DNA of 64,000 nucleotides, from NCBI GenBank assembly GCA_963402885.1, contig OY727097.1:21948001-22012000 (forward strand), given 5' to 3'. How positions within the stretch are numbered: position 1 is the first letter of the stretch; the number at the start of each line of letters is the position of its first letter. Shown piece by piece: positions 27,570 to 44,785 of the stretch. Below the pieces are notes generated by a model. It was not told the DNA's origin and searched no databases. It was given only the letters and a program-made list of their open reading frames with translations. This stretch comes from Antedon bifida (Eukaryota; Echinodermata; Crinoidea; Comatulida; Antedonidae). The position numbers were made by a program, and so were the translations under genes.

Positions 27570-27725
27570 AGAACCCCTATTAAGGGAACGCCTTCAGGAC
27601 ACTAATAACTGTTGGGCCGTAGTGTTATCATATATATTTCTCCTTGTTCATTTCTCAGGAGAGGGCCCACTTAATAGTGATGTCCTCTGAATAGGGGTTA
27701 ACCGTAGAGTTAAAACATTCCCCTT
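27570..27725. repeat. dispersed repeat, CACCTTCAGGAC family, copy 1
   Basis: Contains ACCCCTATTAAGGGAACG, CCTTCAGGACAC, TGTCCTCTGAATAGGGGTT and ACCGTAG. Related blocks occur near 31990, 39095, 41850 and 44290. The first and last parts are partly complementary, so the element can fold. I do not recognise the family. Confidence 0.55.
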
Positions 27726-27800
27726 TTATGCCAAAGAGTCCATTGAATTGGAGTGTGAGGGGTTTTATTGTTTGAATCATTTACAAATCAACATAACTAA

Positions 27801-27820
27801 TTTATTGATTATTCTTTATT
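27801..27820 (-). terminator. COPS6 poly(A) signal candidates
   Basis: Two AATAAA hexamers on the minus strand (27801-27806 and 27815-27820) lie about 200-220 nt after the COPS6 stop codon, which is a reasonable 3' UTR length. Confidence 0.5.
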
Positions 27821-28019
27821 GATCACAAATCTGCTATATATCCTCACCAGAGAATATTATGCCTGGAAGTCTTATTTCTATTTACAAATAAGACTTTATT
27901 TCAGTTTGATGGTGGCAATATATAATGTAAAATCCACAATGGTTTTTAAACTTTTTAAGTTTAGGTTCTTTTAGCTGATATTCACATTTTGGTGAAATCC
28001 ACCAGGAATATTGAAGATG

Positions 28020-33677
<5,658 letters not shown>

Positions 33678-33678
<1 letters not shown>

Positions 33679-34508
33679 CGGACCAAAGAATATATATCAC
33701 AAGAATGAGTATTCCGCGATTTTTGCATGAGAAATTTGTAACAGAGAGCTCCAGTGAGTGATGCCCGCCCTCATAAGGGCGGATGTATACATACTAAATA
33801 AGACTTGATTTAATAGATATTATACATGTCACATTAAATAGAATTATGATAATAGTTTTTGCAATTGTAAACTATTTTATAATACATATTTATTAACAAA
33901 CTAGTGTACATTCACTTTTACAGACAATTATTTACTAACATGCTAAATTAGTTCACAAAAAAAGCCCAACACCAAAAATCAACGAATCGTCACCCAGCAT
34001 GGCCTATTCTTTACCATTGCCACGTACTACTCTACGCCCGGTAAATTAAGTATTGTTTTTTATGATATAAATTAGTATAAAATACATGTTATTAATAGGA
34101 TACAATGTTAAATTTCATTAACATTTATTTGTTTGACCAGAAACATGTTAAATATAGGAATATTATTAAACTATCCTTCGTGAAAACGCGTAAACACCTA
34201 CACGCTATCGTGCGCCCGGTTGATGAAGCGAACTGTTTATACGGCAGTTTTTACTAAATAAATTGCATGAAACGAACAATTAAATATCCAAACAGCATTT
34301 AACATGATGTTGGCATGTAGTTGATAACATTTTTTATCATGAAAATACTACCGGTGGTCCAGCCTTTGATTAGTGAAACCGTCACAAAAAGTTGTATACA
34401 TCCCAGATACATCCACACTTATGGCGGCGCCCTACCACATGGACAATATTACTGTTACAGGGAAAATCGCGGAATACTCATTTTTGTGATATATATTCTT
34501 TGATCGGA
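33678..34508. repeat. long diverged inverted repeat at the COPS6 5' end
   Basis: 33678-33727 and 34456-34508 are inverted copies. Both hold AAAGAATATATATCACA and GAGTATTCCGCGATTTT reading away from the COPS6 start. Weaker similarity continues inward about 60 nt through TGTAACAG and GGATGTATACA blocks. The inner 730 bp are AT-rich and have no coding evidence. The outer edge of the near arm touches the COPS6 start codon. It may be an inverted duplication of the promoter and 5' UTR, or the termini of an element that landed there. Confidence 0.7.
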
Positions 34509-36018
34509 CCCAATATTCCAATTTCCCAAAAAAAATTAAAATAAGACAAAGGTCTAACAATAAATAATATTAACGTAGTTTATTGTTTAAAAGACACGAT
34601 CTGAAATTACAGTTAGCAAACAGTAAACATTTTAAATTATTTGTTTTAAATTATCATGTAAATTTACAGTTTTAAAAGTGCCTTATATTTTTTTTTATAA
34701 CAAATAATTTATTCTCAATTTTGTGTGTAGGCCTATATGCCTATAAATATATTAATTATAATGACAAATATTACTCTTTGTTTTATAATTGAGTGTATTG
34801 ATGGCCTATGTAAAATAATTCCACCTGGACTCTCGGTACTGTTACATTTTTTACCACGATTCATCGGGTGTAGGCTTGGCTCCCGGCAGTGAGATCTTCC
34901 TACTCCTAGATCTTAGTAAAACCTGTTTTACGCTATGACCAAGCTTGGATGAAATCATAATCAGCATAAATGGGCCTACTTAAAACAATCTTCCCATTTC
35001 TTTACAATTTACACATGTAATGGTCCGCGTGTGGTGTACAATTCTGAGATATGAATGAGTCTTCTCCGCTTCTCATTTAGCTCTTACATTCTCTCGAGTC
35101 CTAGGCCAGTATATTTATGTCAGAAAACGTTATTTCAATTAAATAATGACTTCATTAACACTCAATTACCTCGAGTGGGATCTCAAGTAATTTTCTCACG
35201 CGTACGACTGAGAATTACGAAATAAAATACTGTAACGCAATATATAATCAATTCAATTCAATTCAATTCAAAATTCTTTAATCATCCCACACGGGGCAAT
35301 TCAAATAAAAAGGTCTGGATTAAAATGATCTTACAAAATATACAAAATATCACAATACACAGTACAAAATAGAAAAAAAAAAAGAGTCAAGGTTCAAGAA
35401 TTTAAGAGTCGAATAGCCACTGGCAAAAACGAATTCCTTTTCCGGTTTGTTCTACATGCCGGGCATCGAAAGCGACGCCCATGAGGCATGAGCTCGAAAT
35501 CACTGAACAAGGCATGGTTAATATTTTTTAGAATAGCTCTACTTTTTTCTAGAGTTTGCATGTCACAGAAAGAAGATAAACTACGAAGTTGACAACCTAT
35601 TAATTTAGAACTTAAGTTAACAATTCTTTGTAGTGAGTTTTTCTCTTTGACCCTAAGACTAAAAAACCAGCATATAAAGTTCTGGTCATTCTATACAAAA
35701 TGACGTCTGGTCTGACGAACCAGTCACGCCGCAGCTGTTGTCATGTCCACGTCGTCTCTGATTCAAAAGACTACAATAAGTGGCAGCAATGTGATAGGTC
35801 TACTTTGTATTTATAATCATTCTTAACAATCGTCATTGTAAAACATGTTGCACAGGTTGCCACGTGATACAATTGCGATAATTTAATATACACTCTCACA
35901 TCATCCATTCGCGAGAGACTACCTGTGGCAGAAAAACAAAGTTTATAAAGTTTGATTTAAAAAAAAACCCCAGCAGTTACTAGAACTTTATCGTTTTTAA
36001 ATACAGTTTTTGAGCAAG
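34509..36018. other. intergenic between COPS6 and the secreted-protein gene
   Basis: AT-rich DNA with a LINE 3' fragment at 35245-35800. COPS6 and the next gene diverge from this stretch, so promoters of both probably lie in it. No further gene is visible. Confidence 0.5.
35245..35800 (-). mobile_element. LINE 3' end, minus strand
   Basis: Read on the minus strand, the sequence encodes the terminal block of a non-LTR reverse transcriptase: NHALFSDFEL, then M-PHGRRFRCPACRTNRKRN, then SFLPVAIRLLN. A 3' UTR follows and then an AATTG tandem tail (35247-35270). Upstream frames are broken. The tail type is the same as that of the element at 10370-11455, so the two probably belong to related families. 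Confidence 0.75.
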
Positions 36019-38868
36019 ATGCATAGTTTGAATACCTTATGTGTGGCGATAATGTGTCTGTCATCGTGTTTTTCGTTGCCAGTTGGTAAGTATTCAGTAC
36101 ACCAGTGTATAGGCCTACAATATTCATAATTGAAAATTAAAGTTTTTAGCTGTTTGAATGGAACGAACCGACGATCGAGGAGTTCGTTAAAAGTTAGGCC
36201 TACGTGAAACTTATCTTTTTCTTCAAAAGAATGAGGATACTTTTCCAGCTACCTCGATCACAGACTTAAATAAAAGAAAGTGAACATTTTTCATTCTAGA
36301 ACTATGAATAACTATTTAGTTTGTCTTTGATAAAAATAATATTATTAAAAATGACGTCATGGTCAATAAGAACAACAAAATCGTTGTATCAACACGATAT
36401 TATTGCTCTTATTAATCATGACGTTATTTTGATTGGACGTGTGGAAAACAAATGTTCAACAAAGGCTGGCAGCATATAGGGTTATACCATGGAGAAATAA
36501 GTTTATTTCTCCATGGTTATACATAGTTCTAGGATGAAAACTGTTTTGATTTCCTTTTATAATAAAAATGCATATTAATTTATCTATATATCGACGATCG
36601 TAACTCATCGTCCAAGTGTAATGGGTCTCTCTACATTCAAAGGATGGTAACATCCTTACCATTACTTCATCGTTACGTAGCGCAGGCCAACATTCCCAAT
36701 GTTTAATACAGATTAGCTTCATGTTTACAGTTGTTTGAGAGGAACGGTCATGTTTTGTTAAACATTATAAAAAAAACCCCATGAACACCCACTTCTTGGC
36801 ATTAGAGGCAGTTATCTGCTTTGTATGAATGAACTAATAAATCGTATACTGATCTCTGATTAAAGACACACGATAAAAGTGTCTCCTTCGAACATAATAT
36901 AAGATACTCTGTAATCTTACAATATGCATCGACAGTGTAGGCCTACTTTTTCAAGTCTTTAGTAGTTTATGTGGTCGATGGCGCGTGTTATGTTTGTTTG
37001 TTTCTATATTTGAGTTAGTAGGATTCTAAAAAAGTTAGTGCATTCTTTTTTAGGCTCGCCTAACACAAGTTTTTGTTTTTTATTTTTCCGGGCATCTGCC
37101 TTAATTCTCTGACTTTATTACTTTTCAATTGCATATTATTATTCTTCTTCTGTAAATAAATATTATGAAACTGAAACTTATGAAATTATACTATGAATGA
37201 ATAAAAATGGCGGTTATGTATAATTGCAGGCCCAAGGATCCCAGACGGTAACTCTGGTTCATCTGTAAACGCGGAGGTTTACATGGACAGTGGCGTTGTT
37301 GGATTCCATGAGATCGAGGGCGTCAGCAAATATATCCGAGTTGGTAAAAATCCGAAGGAACAAACAATGTAAGTTGCCGCCGTCTTCGTTATTTTCCGGT
37401 GTTAAATGTTCATCTTATTATTTGCATTCAGTTGTATAATGTTACATGGGTGAACTTTGTTTCACAATATGTGGTTGTAAATTGTCGAATTTTGCCATCA
37501 TCTGGGATGGTTTAATCATGGACCACAAATTATGTTATAGATAGTACAATGATTAAGGAACCCATTTTATCGTAATTGTCTAATTGAATTTTTTTTAGAT
37601 AATTATTTTTTTAGATAATTGTTTTAAATTTAAATGTATATAGTAGATTCGTATTAGTATAGTTTTATATATTTTGTCATTTTTAAGAGGGTTATCAGCT
37701 GACCTGCGGGTTCAGCTGGAAGGGTTCCCCTTCTATAAATAAAGTTGAAATAAATAAAAAAAAAAAGGGAAAGAAATCAACAACGAAATTAGAATAGTGT
37801 CTAGTGTACACTCTTTCCTGTATTGATGAATATTTAATCTCACATTCATCATAATACATAATCTTGTCAGCGAAATACGTTTGACACAAAAAAGGCAAAA
37901 CAAAATAATAAAAATAATGGTTTATGATTTTCACACCTTTTGTAGATTAATATTATAGTTATGTTCATTGTGTAGAAATTGAAGAATTGTTAACAAATAA
38001 CGAAATATATCATAGGATAGACTAAGCTTGGTTAAAAACTTGCAAGGACAAGACGCAACGCGCAACGCAAGCGAGTTGACCAATGACAAGCGACTATATC
38101 ATCATACACATTTTTATTCCGTTATTTTTTATCCATCACTTGTGATTGGTCAAATCACGTCCTGCTTTGCCATTTATTTAACGTTCTCTCGTTGAGCCCA
38201 GGTGGGAAAAAAAGCTTTAGAAAAACCTAAAGTAATTATACCTAGTTGTATGATATAAATGAAATTATCCTTCCAAAAGTTGAATCTGTAATTTAAAATG
38301 CTACATAACTCATTGATGAGTTTCCTTCCGAGAAAATAGCTGCATAGCCAATTGAAGTTTACCGTATACCTGTTTAATCATGTTTTATTAAATCTGATAC
38401 ACCATCCATTTCAGTGAAAATAATGCAGCGGGGCAAAAATTGTTGGCGCCAGGAAGTGAAGATAGACAGTTATTAGTTGACGGAAAGCCCGAGGAATCAT
38501 TTCTTACGTTTCTAAATCGTCAGATACTCAGTATTGCTGCAGAAGATGAGCCTGAAACGAAGAAACAAGGTTACGTTTTTGACAACCTAGAACCTAAGTT
38601 GGAAATCGAGTTAAAACGGATGACGTGGGAGTTTCAAAAGAGGGCACTTGCCGCGAAAGAAAGCTTAAAAAATGACAGCGAACGCGAAGAAGAATTACAG
38701 AAGATTGAAAGGGACATTGATACACAAATAGTAGAAATTAGAAATGAACTCGGTAATCCGGAAATTGCCGAACAAGAATCGGAATTAGTTACTGTAGGCG
38801 ATGCCATTAAACGCCGAATGAGATTGATTTTTAGTCATAATGTTCATTACGACAAGGACAGTCTTTGA
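36019..38868 (+). CDS. small secreted protein, unrecognised family
   Basis: Three exons, 36019-36085, 37230-37368 and 38415-38868, GT-AG junctions, 660 nt, 219 residues. Residues 1 to about 21 form a signal peptide: HSLNTL then a hydrophobic core CVAIMCLSSCFSLP. No transmembrane segment follows, so the product should be secreted or luminal. The mature chain has no cysteine at all. It starts with a Gly/Ser/Asn-rich segment, continues with a GVVGFHEIEGVSKYIRVG block, and ends in a charged, helix-prone region of about 100 residues (LEIELKRM to the C-terminus) likely to form a coiled coil. I see no RGD, no dibasic prohormone pattern and no known domain. The start is the first ATG that gives a signal peptide. 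A poly(A) signal follows about 60 nt after the stop. Intron 2 carries a MITE. Confidence 0.8.
36486..36517. repeat. 15-bp hairpin, ACCATGGAGAAATAA
   Basis: ACCATGGAGAAATAA, a 2-nt spacer, then TTATTTCTCCATGGT. It lies in intron 1 of the secreted-protein gene and shares the ACCATGGAG ends of the hairpin at 27526. Confidence 0.8.
37685..37770 (+). mobile_element. possible retroelement 3' tail
   Basis: A compact CAGCTGACCTGCGGG-type block is followed by TAAATAAAGTTGAAATAAATAA and poly(A). A unique end, an AATAAA-like word and an A-rich tail suggest a SINE or LINE 3' end in intron 2. There is no coding support. Confidence 0.35.
38022..38219. mobile_element. MITE, GCTTGGTTCCCACT family, third copy
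   Basis: It begins TAAGCTTGGTT and ends GGTGGGAAAAAAAGCTTTA. It retains CGCAACGCAAGCGAGTTGAC, CCAATGACAAGCGA and CACTTGTGATTGGTCAA, as in the copy at 13353. It lies in intron 2 of the secreted-protein gene. Confidence 0.75.
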
Positions 38869-38924
38869 ATTGTTTAACTTATGACATTAGTATCCAGTTT
38901 TTTTATTTTAAGTAATACTGTCGA

Positions 38925-38930
38925 ATTAAA
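38925..38930 (+). terminator. poly(A) signal of the secreted-protein gene
   Basis: ATTAAA about 57 nt after the stop is followed by an A-run and then TGTGTTCTGTCTCT, a T/G-rich element typical downstream of cleavage sites. Confidence 0.5.
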
Positions 38931-39094
38931 AAAAATGTGTTCTGTCTCTTTATTATTATAGGTATTGTTATAATACTGTTGTACCACCGTAATCTTTATA
39001 AATTCTAAATAGAGCAAACCGGCTGGTAAATAAGAAGACTCAGTATTCAGCGGACTTTCGAGAATAAATCATAAAAGTATATTATAATTAATAG

Positions 39095-39205
39095 AACCAT
39101 TTAATGAATGTACGCCTTTCAGGACCCAACGAAGTGTCCTCTTAATGGGGCTGACCGTAGTGTTGGAAAGATATTTTGCTCTAAGGAAAGTGTCCCTTTA
39201 GGGTT
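39095..39205. repeat. dispersed repeat, CACCTTCAGGAC family, copy 3
   Basis: Shows CGCCTTTCAGGACCCAAC, TGTCCTCTTAATGGGGCT and GACCGTAGTGTT, matching copy 1 in order and orientation. Confidence 0.5.
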
Positions 39206-41849
39206 CTTTAGTCTTTTTTAATTTCTTTAGCTTCTTTTAATTTAAAAAAAGGATAAGGCCTTAGGCATATGAGGAGATGATTTTTAAACTTGCGTGTTGT
39301 TTGGTCAATGCTTGACTTTTGTTTAATTAGACAGTTTTCACGATGAACTTTCTTTCAACCAACATGGTAATTCAAAATATGTAAAATACAAATCGGTATT
39401 ATAAGAAATAGATAACCACAATAAAACGCATGTGTATTATTTTGAGTTTCTTTTTATATTATTGTTTATTACAATTTTGAATCTGATGATGATGTTGTCA
39501 ACGGTGGCGACCTAGATTTGCCCGAAGTATGTATTTATTTTGTTTCATTGTTTGTCTGAACTAAATGAAAAAATGACGGTGATTATGATGTTGACATTCT
39601 GGTAGTGACCTGTTGACGTCGCCGATCAAGAACGGTTAAATTATGCTTATTGCTGATAATGTTGATGATGATTATGATGATACTGACCAACGAAAATGGT
39701 GACAACCCTTCAGAGCCGGTGGTTATACGGGACGGGTAACTATTAAGTGCACACGGTGTGTCTATTAGTTCACTCCTCCGCTCCGTTTCTTCTTTTTAGA
39801 CTTATGACATTTTCGTTGATATATAATACTATTCTATGAGTTTGTCCTGTTGAACCGTAACAACCCGCACTGGTGGCTACGGCCCTGCGATGCGATACCA
39901 ATGTCCTCGACGATCAAAAGAAACGGTGGTATAGTGATGATGATAATTCTGGTGATGACGGTGACAGTGGTGGTACGATGGTGATATTTACCAAATGATG
40001 GCACGTCCATTTATGGTGATTTTGGTGTTGAAGGTGACGTCAGGGAGGAGAAAACAGGAGGAATTAAAATGATGATGAAGTCATATAAAATGACATTTAC
40101 AAAGATTATGATAATAATCATGATAACATATTAGTGTATGTGTATTACCATTCACCTGTGAATCGATGGTACTCTCGGCTATCTTAATTTGTTTTTATAA
40201 ATAATGCTCATAGGTCATAATCGTACGCTAATGCAATCATTACAGACGGTCAAATCATTTTCTAGGTTTCTTAATTCTTCTTACTTGTCTTGTTGATGAA
40301 GCAGAGAGCAACGGTGTAGAAAATTTATGTTGACGGTACATTAATAAGACGACAGATTTGTATGTCAAGTCTGGCTTTCCATTCGATAAGGAATTTTAAA
40401 TTGTCTACTCTTCATTCAAAGCAGGGCGATAGAGTGCACAGAGGCGCCAGAATGCTATGCAATTATATAGATTCTCTTCTTAACATTGTTTTCGCCGGGG
40501 TTTACTGAGCTATCATTAATTCATCGAATGTTAAAATAAACGTATTCAGTTGGTATTAAGAGAAATAAACATTACTAACTTCGTTTTCAACAACGTTATT
40601 CAATTAAAGTTAATTTAAGTAGGCTATCACTTAGATTTAATAATCAGATATTTTAACTGAAAATTACTGACGAAAAGTGCAAACTTTGCACAGTCAAATT
40701 TTATTTTATTTTTACAAAAATAATATTATTATACAGACCACTTTTGGCACCCATATTTTAATGGTCTGTAGTAGCTTTGGTCTCCTCCAGCTACAGACCG
40801 GCACTAAGTGGTCTTAACATTTTTATTTAAAGGGGAATTAGGCCTAAATGTCATCTGAAGTGTAAGTGTGTCCTGTTCGTTTGTGTGTATTCAAACTGCA
40901 GTATTTTTCAAAATTCCTATGGCTGTTCTACCTAATATGGATTAATTATACAAATTTATGATCTTTAATTGGAGGAAATAAATGTGAAGAAACATGTTAA
41001 ATTGAGTTTATCCCAATCTGGTCTTTTAATTAGGGGGAGTCGTTAAATAGAGACAGCAAATAATGTAAAAAACGATAGGCGGTCATGGGTCTGCGGTACA
41101 GTGGTCTCAATTGGAAGGAGATATGTATTCACAACAATGATTGTCGATTGGTTAGGTCCATCATAAACGACCAAGGTAGCATGCATCCTAGCATAAGGAC
41201 GTAGTTTAGCCTGATTTGGACAAAACAAATAATTCATGAACTATAGAGGGGGCACAACAATTGATGATATTGAAAAGGTCAACCACACTGTCAGTAATTA
41301 ACTTCATTCAAAATCAATATTCATTTCAAGGTGCATCACATTGTACTAAACAAAAGAACAATAAGACAAAAATATCAACAGTACACAAACAGAATTACCT
41401 TATAATATCTATTTAATATCCTGCTTACAATTTGTGAAAAATAATCTGTAAACCACTGTAAATGTAGCCAAAATATACAGATCATTTATAATTTCTTTTA
41501 TAGTATTCTACAACTGTACAATTATATTAATTAGCAACTAAACACATTTTAAACCACTGATAAAAAGAATACAACAAGAATATATAATAAGTAAAAGATT
41601 ATAATAATAATCTTTAAAAGACACATATTAAATAACACCCTGGGATTTTTTTAAAGATTATTTTGACATTACATTTGCAATTTACAGTACTACTTAAGGG
41701 CAAAATGAATAATAAATTTATCTTTCTTTCCGTTTTAACCTTCATTTGCTAAAATGCCAACCGTGTTTTTATTTGAACCTTCCTTAGTAAAACTCTTCAT
41801 TCATTCATTGAGAAGGGGCTTCTTCTAGTTTAACCCACTGGGTAGATAG

Positions 41850-41955
41850 AGTAGTACCCCCTAATGGGGACACCTCCATGACCCAACCGCATAGTGACCA
41901 GGGAAGCCATTTGAAGAGGGGTCATTCAATTCCCTTAGTTGGTGTCCCATTAGTT
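41850..41955. repeat. dispersed repeat, CACCTTCAGGAC family, copy 4
   Basis: Shows CCCCCTAATGGGGACACCTC, CATGACCCAAC and GAAGAGGGGTCATTCAATTC. It is more diverged than copies 1 and 3 but keeps the same block order. Confidence 0.45.
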
Positions 41956-42990
41956 TTACTGTATTACATTTAGCAGTTATAAAGTATTGTCCCACTGTGC
42001 TTCTCTAGTACCGTACATCAGATATGAAATTTATTACAGATAGAAAGTTAAGTCACTTTACTTAAGTCACTTTACTGTACATTAATTTAAGATGCTTGTT
42101 TATCAGTCTATAAATACTCAACAAATAACTTTATTAAACTACAATTATACAATTTAAGAATTAACATTTAATAATAATTATGCAACACATGATTTAACCT
42201 TTACATTATAATTTTACAGTACAAGACTTTGTAAATTGAAATTTAATAATTATCATTAATAATAAAAAATCAGAATCTATATAATATTGTGCATTTTAAT
42301 AGTAAATTTTTAATTAACAAGAATATTAACAATTTCATGATGCTGAAAAAATCATTATTCATTAATATTACAATAATAATTACAATTAATATTACAATTT
42401 CAGTAATAATATCTATGAAAATAATTAATAGCAAATTCAATGTAATATTACAGTATTAATATCACACACAATAGAAGATTTAAAATACACATACAAATTG
42501 TAATAATAGCATTTATGCAACATTAATAATATCTGTGTTTCATCATCTAATGTAATATTTGGTTTATTATGCAATTCTCTCTAAAGCTGTGAATCATAAT
42601 CATGAATAATTATATAATATTTTGTACATATCTTTTATGAATAATCAAATATTTTAGATTTTACAGTACTTACAATACAACCTTTTACCCGATTTCTCTT
42701 CTTCTACACTAATACACAGTCATTCAAACTCTTTTGCATAGTTTCAGTTGATACCCAACCAAAAATATCTTTTAACTTGTATGGGACAAAATAAATCTAC
42801 AGTTTTTAAATTTACATTTCCATGTCAGATAAAAAAAATAGTCAAAAATATCCTTATTGGCCATACTGCACATTACTGTAAATAATGCAGGAGTTGTCAA
42901 ATGAACAAACAAGTTGTTGAGAGTACAGTAGTATTAGCAGGGAAAAGTGGAACAAATTCACTCTCCCCTGATAATACTCTAGATACTGTT

Positions 42991-43278
42991 TAAAGATGTA
43001 TTGTCCCCCAAAAACATAAAAACTGAAGATTAATTAAATCTGATTTGATTAGGTTATTTAGTAGTTTTAATAAAGTTAATCACTTCCATATAAAAAAAAA
43101 ATGTTTTCACTTATAAAACAACATAATAGTTAAATTCAACCAAAAACATATTGACTGGCAGAAAATTTGAATTAAATTAGTTTTTTCAGTTTAAATAAAT
43201 GTTGTCAAAATGTTAAAATGGCATATTTAAACAAAAAAAATGTTTTAAATTATTTTTCAGGGGGACAATACATCTTTA
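42991..43278. mobile_element. MITE, AAGATGTATTGTCCCC family, copy 2
   Basis: The 19-bp left end TAAAGATGTATTGTCCCCC (42991-43009) and right end GGGGGACAATACATCTTTA (43260-43278) are perfect inverted repeats with TA at both tips. The 250-bp interior is AT-rich and shares words with the copy at 14293-14630, partly in the opposite orientation. Confidence 0.85.
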
Positions 43279-43739
43279 TAAGAGATATGCCGAGTTTGAG
43301 AAAGGTAATTGCAGCAGGTGGATACATTTCAGAGCACTGCTGTCCACTTTCCTACCCTAATAAAACACATCACAATTCAATATACACAGTGCATATAAAA
43401 TAGTAGTACAAACGTGTGTGTACTGTAATACAAACTGTCATATATTTGTTATACCTTTTTTGCAACAGATTCAGATGACTACATTACTGAATTAAATAAA
43501 CCATTAAACTGTCAGTTTGGTGCCTAAAGGAGTTGTTTGCCAAAATGCGCCATTCTCGGCAGCAGAGTTACAAGAAGCCTCAAATTGTTAGGTTAGCATC
43601 TCAAATATGTTTCTTAGATCATCACTAATCATTTTTATAAATTTAACTCTTTATTTAACTTTAACTTTTCTTTCACACTTATGAACTACTAATTCTCAAT
43701 GGGAGACCTTTAATTCTGTAACCACACATCCCAAGCATC

Positions 43740-43930
43740 TGCATAATTAAAAAAGTGTGTTTCGTCAGCAAATAAACAGTGATTGATGCAAAAATAAAGA
43801 GTGTTGGGTGAAAAAACAAACCACGTTTGTTGAAAAAATAGAGTGTTTGGTGAAAAAAAATACACATTGTTTGGTCAACAAATAAACAATATTTAGTCAA
43901 CCAACAAACATTGTTGTACAATACAAACAA
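43740..43930. repeat. imperfect tandem repeat, about 30-bp units
   Basis: Variants of GTTTGGTGAAAAAACAAAC and TTTGGTCAACAAATAAACA repeat with frequent changes. It produces an artefactual Phe/Leu-rich minus-strand frame. Confidence 0.6.
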
Positions 43931-44289
43931 TACATTAGATAAGTATAAGTTTTCTTGTGTTTGTAATTTTGATTGTATTATATGTGTATATATGTGTATA
44001 TGTCTTCTGCAAAATAAATTCCATAATGCTCATTCTGAAATTTCATTTTAAAAAAGGCAATCACAAAGGAATATTTTAATAAAAGTGAAATACTGTGTAT
44101 AGTACATAAATTATTCACTAATTTAATACTAAAATCCAACAATCCTCAAAAGCAATACTTTAAGCAGCATGGGCAATGGTCATGTGACCTCTGTATGCAG
44201 ACTATAATCCTAGGAAAATGATACCCGTTGGGTTGAAGAATATGCTTATCAATTCAGCACATTAAAATTTATGGAAACCATATTAAATT

Positions 44290-44385
44290 TACGGGTATTC
44301 CCAGGTGTCCTAAACAAGTGTGCACAGAACACCTTCAGAAACCAACAAACTGTCCCCTGAATAGAGGTGTGTTCCCAAGGAGAAG
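44290..44385. repeat. dispersed repeat, CACCTTCAGGAC family, copy 5
   Basis: Shows AGAACACCTTCAGAAACCAA, CTGTCCCCTGAATAGAGG and TGTTCCC, again in the same order as the other copies. Confidence 0.45.
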
Positions 44386-44494
44386 TTTGACTATCAGTAG
44401 TTGAATTTTGAAATCTCTGGATCTGGTTATCCTATGGCGCCTATGCCGTTTGCATTTTTAAAATAGTTTTTTAACAGTATTTTAACAGTTTTTT

Positions 44495-44785
44495 AATATA
44501 GGCCTACAGTATAGTATTTTAACATACAGTAGGCCTACAGTATAGTATTTTAACATACAGTAGGCCTACAGTATAGTATTTTAACATACAGTAGGCCTAC
44601 AGTATAGTATTTTAACATACAGTAGGCCTACAGTATAGTATTTTAACATACAGTAGGCCTACAGTATAGTATTTTAACATACAGTACTGTAGGCCTACAG
44701 TATAGTATTTTAACATACAGTAGGCCTACAGTATAGTATTTTAACATACAGTACAGTAGGCCTACAGTATAGTATTTTAACATTG
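44495..44785. repeat. 31-bp minisatellite, 9 copies
   Basis: Unit: AACATACAGTAGGCCTACAG followed by TATAGTATTTT. The core AGGCCTAC recurs at about 44502, 44532, 44563, 44594, 44625, 44656, 44692, 44723 and 44759. Units are nearly identical, apart from a 5-nt insertion giving AGTACTGTAGG in one and AGTACAGTAGG in another, so the array is young. Confidence 0.95.

Larger units (their letters stand above)
25080..27790. other. intergenic between CDC20 and COPS6
   Basis: 25130-25420 is a complex, less AT-rich block with no coding frame and could be a regulatory element. A segment at about 26540-26720 looks like old repeat sequence. A hairpin lies at 27526-27569 and a dispersed repeat copy at 27570-27725. 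The remainder is AT-rich, and the short frames in it look spurious. Confidence 0.45.
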
